DNA of 40,239 nt, from positions 1 to 40,239 of IMG/VR virus record IMGVR_UViG_3300022707_003617. One strand, 5' to 3'. The first letter of the stretch is position 1; the number at the start of each line of letters is the position of its first letter. The translations under genes and the position numbers were made by a program. This DNA is from a virus. The notes under the pieces are model-generated. The model had not been told where the DNA came from and made no database searches. It was given only the letters and a program-made list of their open reading frames with translations. Positions 39,496-40,239 of the stretch are shown piece by piece.

Positions 39496-40239
39496 TTGCC
39501 ATCACCACAAGCAACAACTGATGTGGTTGGAGCACAACTTGAGCGGGTAATCCCCTCACTCAAACCCATGTTTGAATGGGACGATTTGCTTTTTGGCAAG
39601 ATTGCCACCAAGCAAGGAGATATGGTTTCGTCCCGTTCGGCACGGATCGTGCTGCAAACACGAACTGGTGGACGTTCCGGTGCAGTATCTTTGGCCGGGG
39701 GCGTCCTGGGACGCGGCGGAGCAGGCCGGTACGATGTAGCGACTCTCACCCCTCGGTCATCACGCCACGCCCTAGAGATCAACTACGATGCCGTAAAGCA
39801 AACGCGCGGGAACCCGGTTTCCGTGTTCAATTTGCTCAAACGGGAGACTTCCAATGCCATGTCGGAGTTCAGGAAATTTTTCGATAGACAACTCCAACAG
39901 AGTAGCAACGGAATTCTCGCAACCATCTCAGCCGTGGCGGCTGACGTTATCACCGTCAACAACGCTCCCTTCTTCGTGCAGTTGCTCTCGGAGGGTCAAG
40001 TGGTTTCGATTTATGACACCACCTTGGCGACCAAGCGCGGAGAGGGCGAGATTCTCATCATCGAGCAGGAGTTTGCGCGCTTCACTTTTGTTTCAGGTGA
40101 CACGCCCGCAGGCACAGTTGCCACCGACGAAGTGTTGCCGGAAGGACTGACCGGCGCTAACCCAACCTGGTACTTCGGTTTGCCGTTCCATATTGACAGT
40201 AGTGCGACAGGTACTTGGCTTGGGATCAATCGTGCGACC
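39496..40239 (+). CDS. Major capsid protein, N-terminal part (3' cut by window edge)
   Basis: The frame opens with TTG 39496, preceded by AGAGGA, and stays open through base 40239, giving 248 residues so far. LERVIPSLKPMFEWDDLLFG, RSARIVLQTRTGGRSGAVSL, RSSRHALEINYDAVKQT and NAMSEFRKFFDRQLQQSSNG resemble soil-phage capsid proteins of the HK97 fold. A beta-rich part follows (GQVVSIYDTTLATKRGEGEI). Its position after the scaffold fits. The fold assignment is inferred. Confidence 0.75.
   Translation, partial: MPSPQATTDVVGAQLERVIPSLKPMFEWDDLLFGKIATKQGDMVSSRSARIVLQTRTGGRSGAVSLAGGVLGRGGAGRYDVATLTPRSSRHALEINYDAVKQTRGNPVSVFNLLKRETSNAMSEFRKFFDRQLQQSSNGILATISAVAADVITVNNAPFFVQLLSEGQVVSIYDTTLATKRGEGEILIIEQEFARFTFVSGDTPAGTVATDEVLPEGLTGANPTWYFGLPFHIDSSATGTWLGINRAT

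Noticed and set aside
1-40239. CRISPR array, diversity-generating retroelement or insertion sequence
   Set aside because: No regularly spaced repeats, no reverse transcriptase with template/variable repeats, and no transposase or paired terminal repeats were seen.

Overview
The window is a piece of a tailed-phage genome (Caudoviricetes). The evidence is a small and a large terminase subunit, a portal, a scaffolding-type protein, the start of a major capsid protein, tail-fibre and beta-helix proteins, a lysis cassette, a Cro/CI-type regulator and a RecT/RusA recombination set. The portal of about 785 residues and the very large internal-virion-type protein at the left edge suggest a podovirus-like particle. 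No integrase, DNA polymerase, primase or helicase is visible. Both edges cut through structural genes on the same strand (the internal-virion-type protein on the left, the capsid protein on the right), so the missing part probably joins them. The host is unknown. The many signal peptides ending in Ala-Gln and the moderate G+C would suit an Acidobacteriota-like Gram-negative soil or freshwater host, but this is a weak inference.

Layout. 1-12.1 kb: end of a giant virion protein, two small structural-type proteins, a 1251-residue fibre and four exported fibre or beta-helix proteins. An interrupted lipoprotein gene with an in-frame TGA sits among them. 12.1-15.0 kb: a membrane protein, a LAGLIDADG endonuclease and the lysis cassette (amidase, two holin-like proteins, a spanin-like protein). 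15.0-24.6 kb: the early or recombination region. It starts at a promoter for an XRE regulator, runs through many small 4-nt-overlapping genes, two HNH nucleases, RecT, three structured gaps, a winged-helix protein, RusA and a replisome-organiser-like protein, and ends in an ATP-grasp enzyme. 24.6-25.7 kb: the only minus-strand genes, three small ones. 25.8-31.3 kb: promoters, TerS, a group of small genes carrying repeated promoter modules, a tRNA-Ser gene with encoded CCA, then TerL. 31.3-40.2 kb: small genes, a signal-peptide-bearing beta-helix protein, the portal, a flavodoxin-fold protein, a Com-like zinc protein, a clear terminator, scaffold and capsid.

How it works together. Packaging and head genes (26-40 kb) and tail, fibre and lysis genes (1-15 kb) form one late rightward block once the genome is closed. 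The early block carries out annealing recombination and Holliday-junction resolution, and probably recruits host replication proteins. The most unusual points are the set of Sec signal peptides on fibre-like proteins, promoters whose predicted start sites fall on or within a few bases of the start codon, three structured intergenic elements of which two share a hairpin, and a tRNA-Ser with C at position 33.
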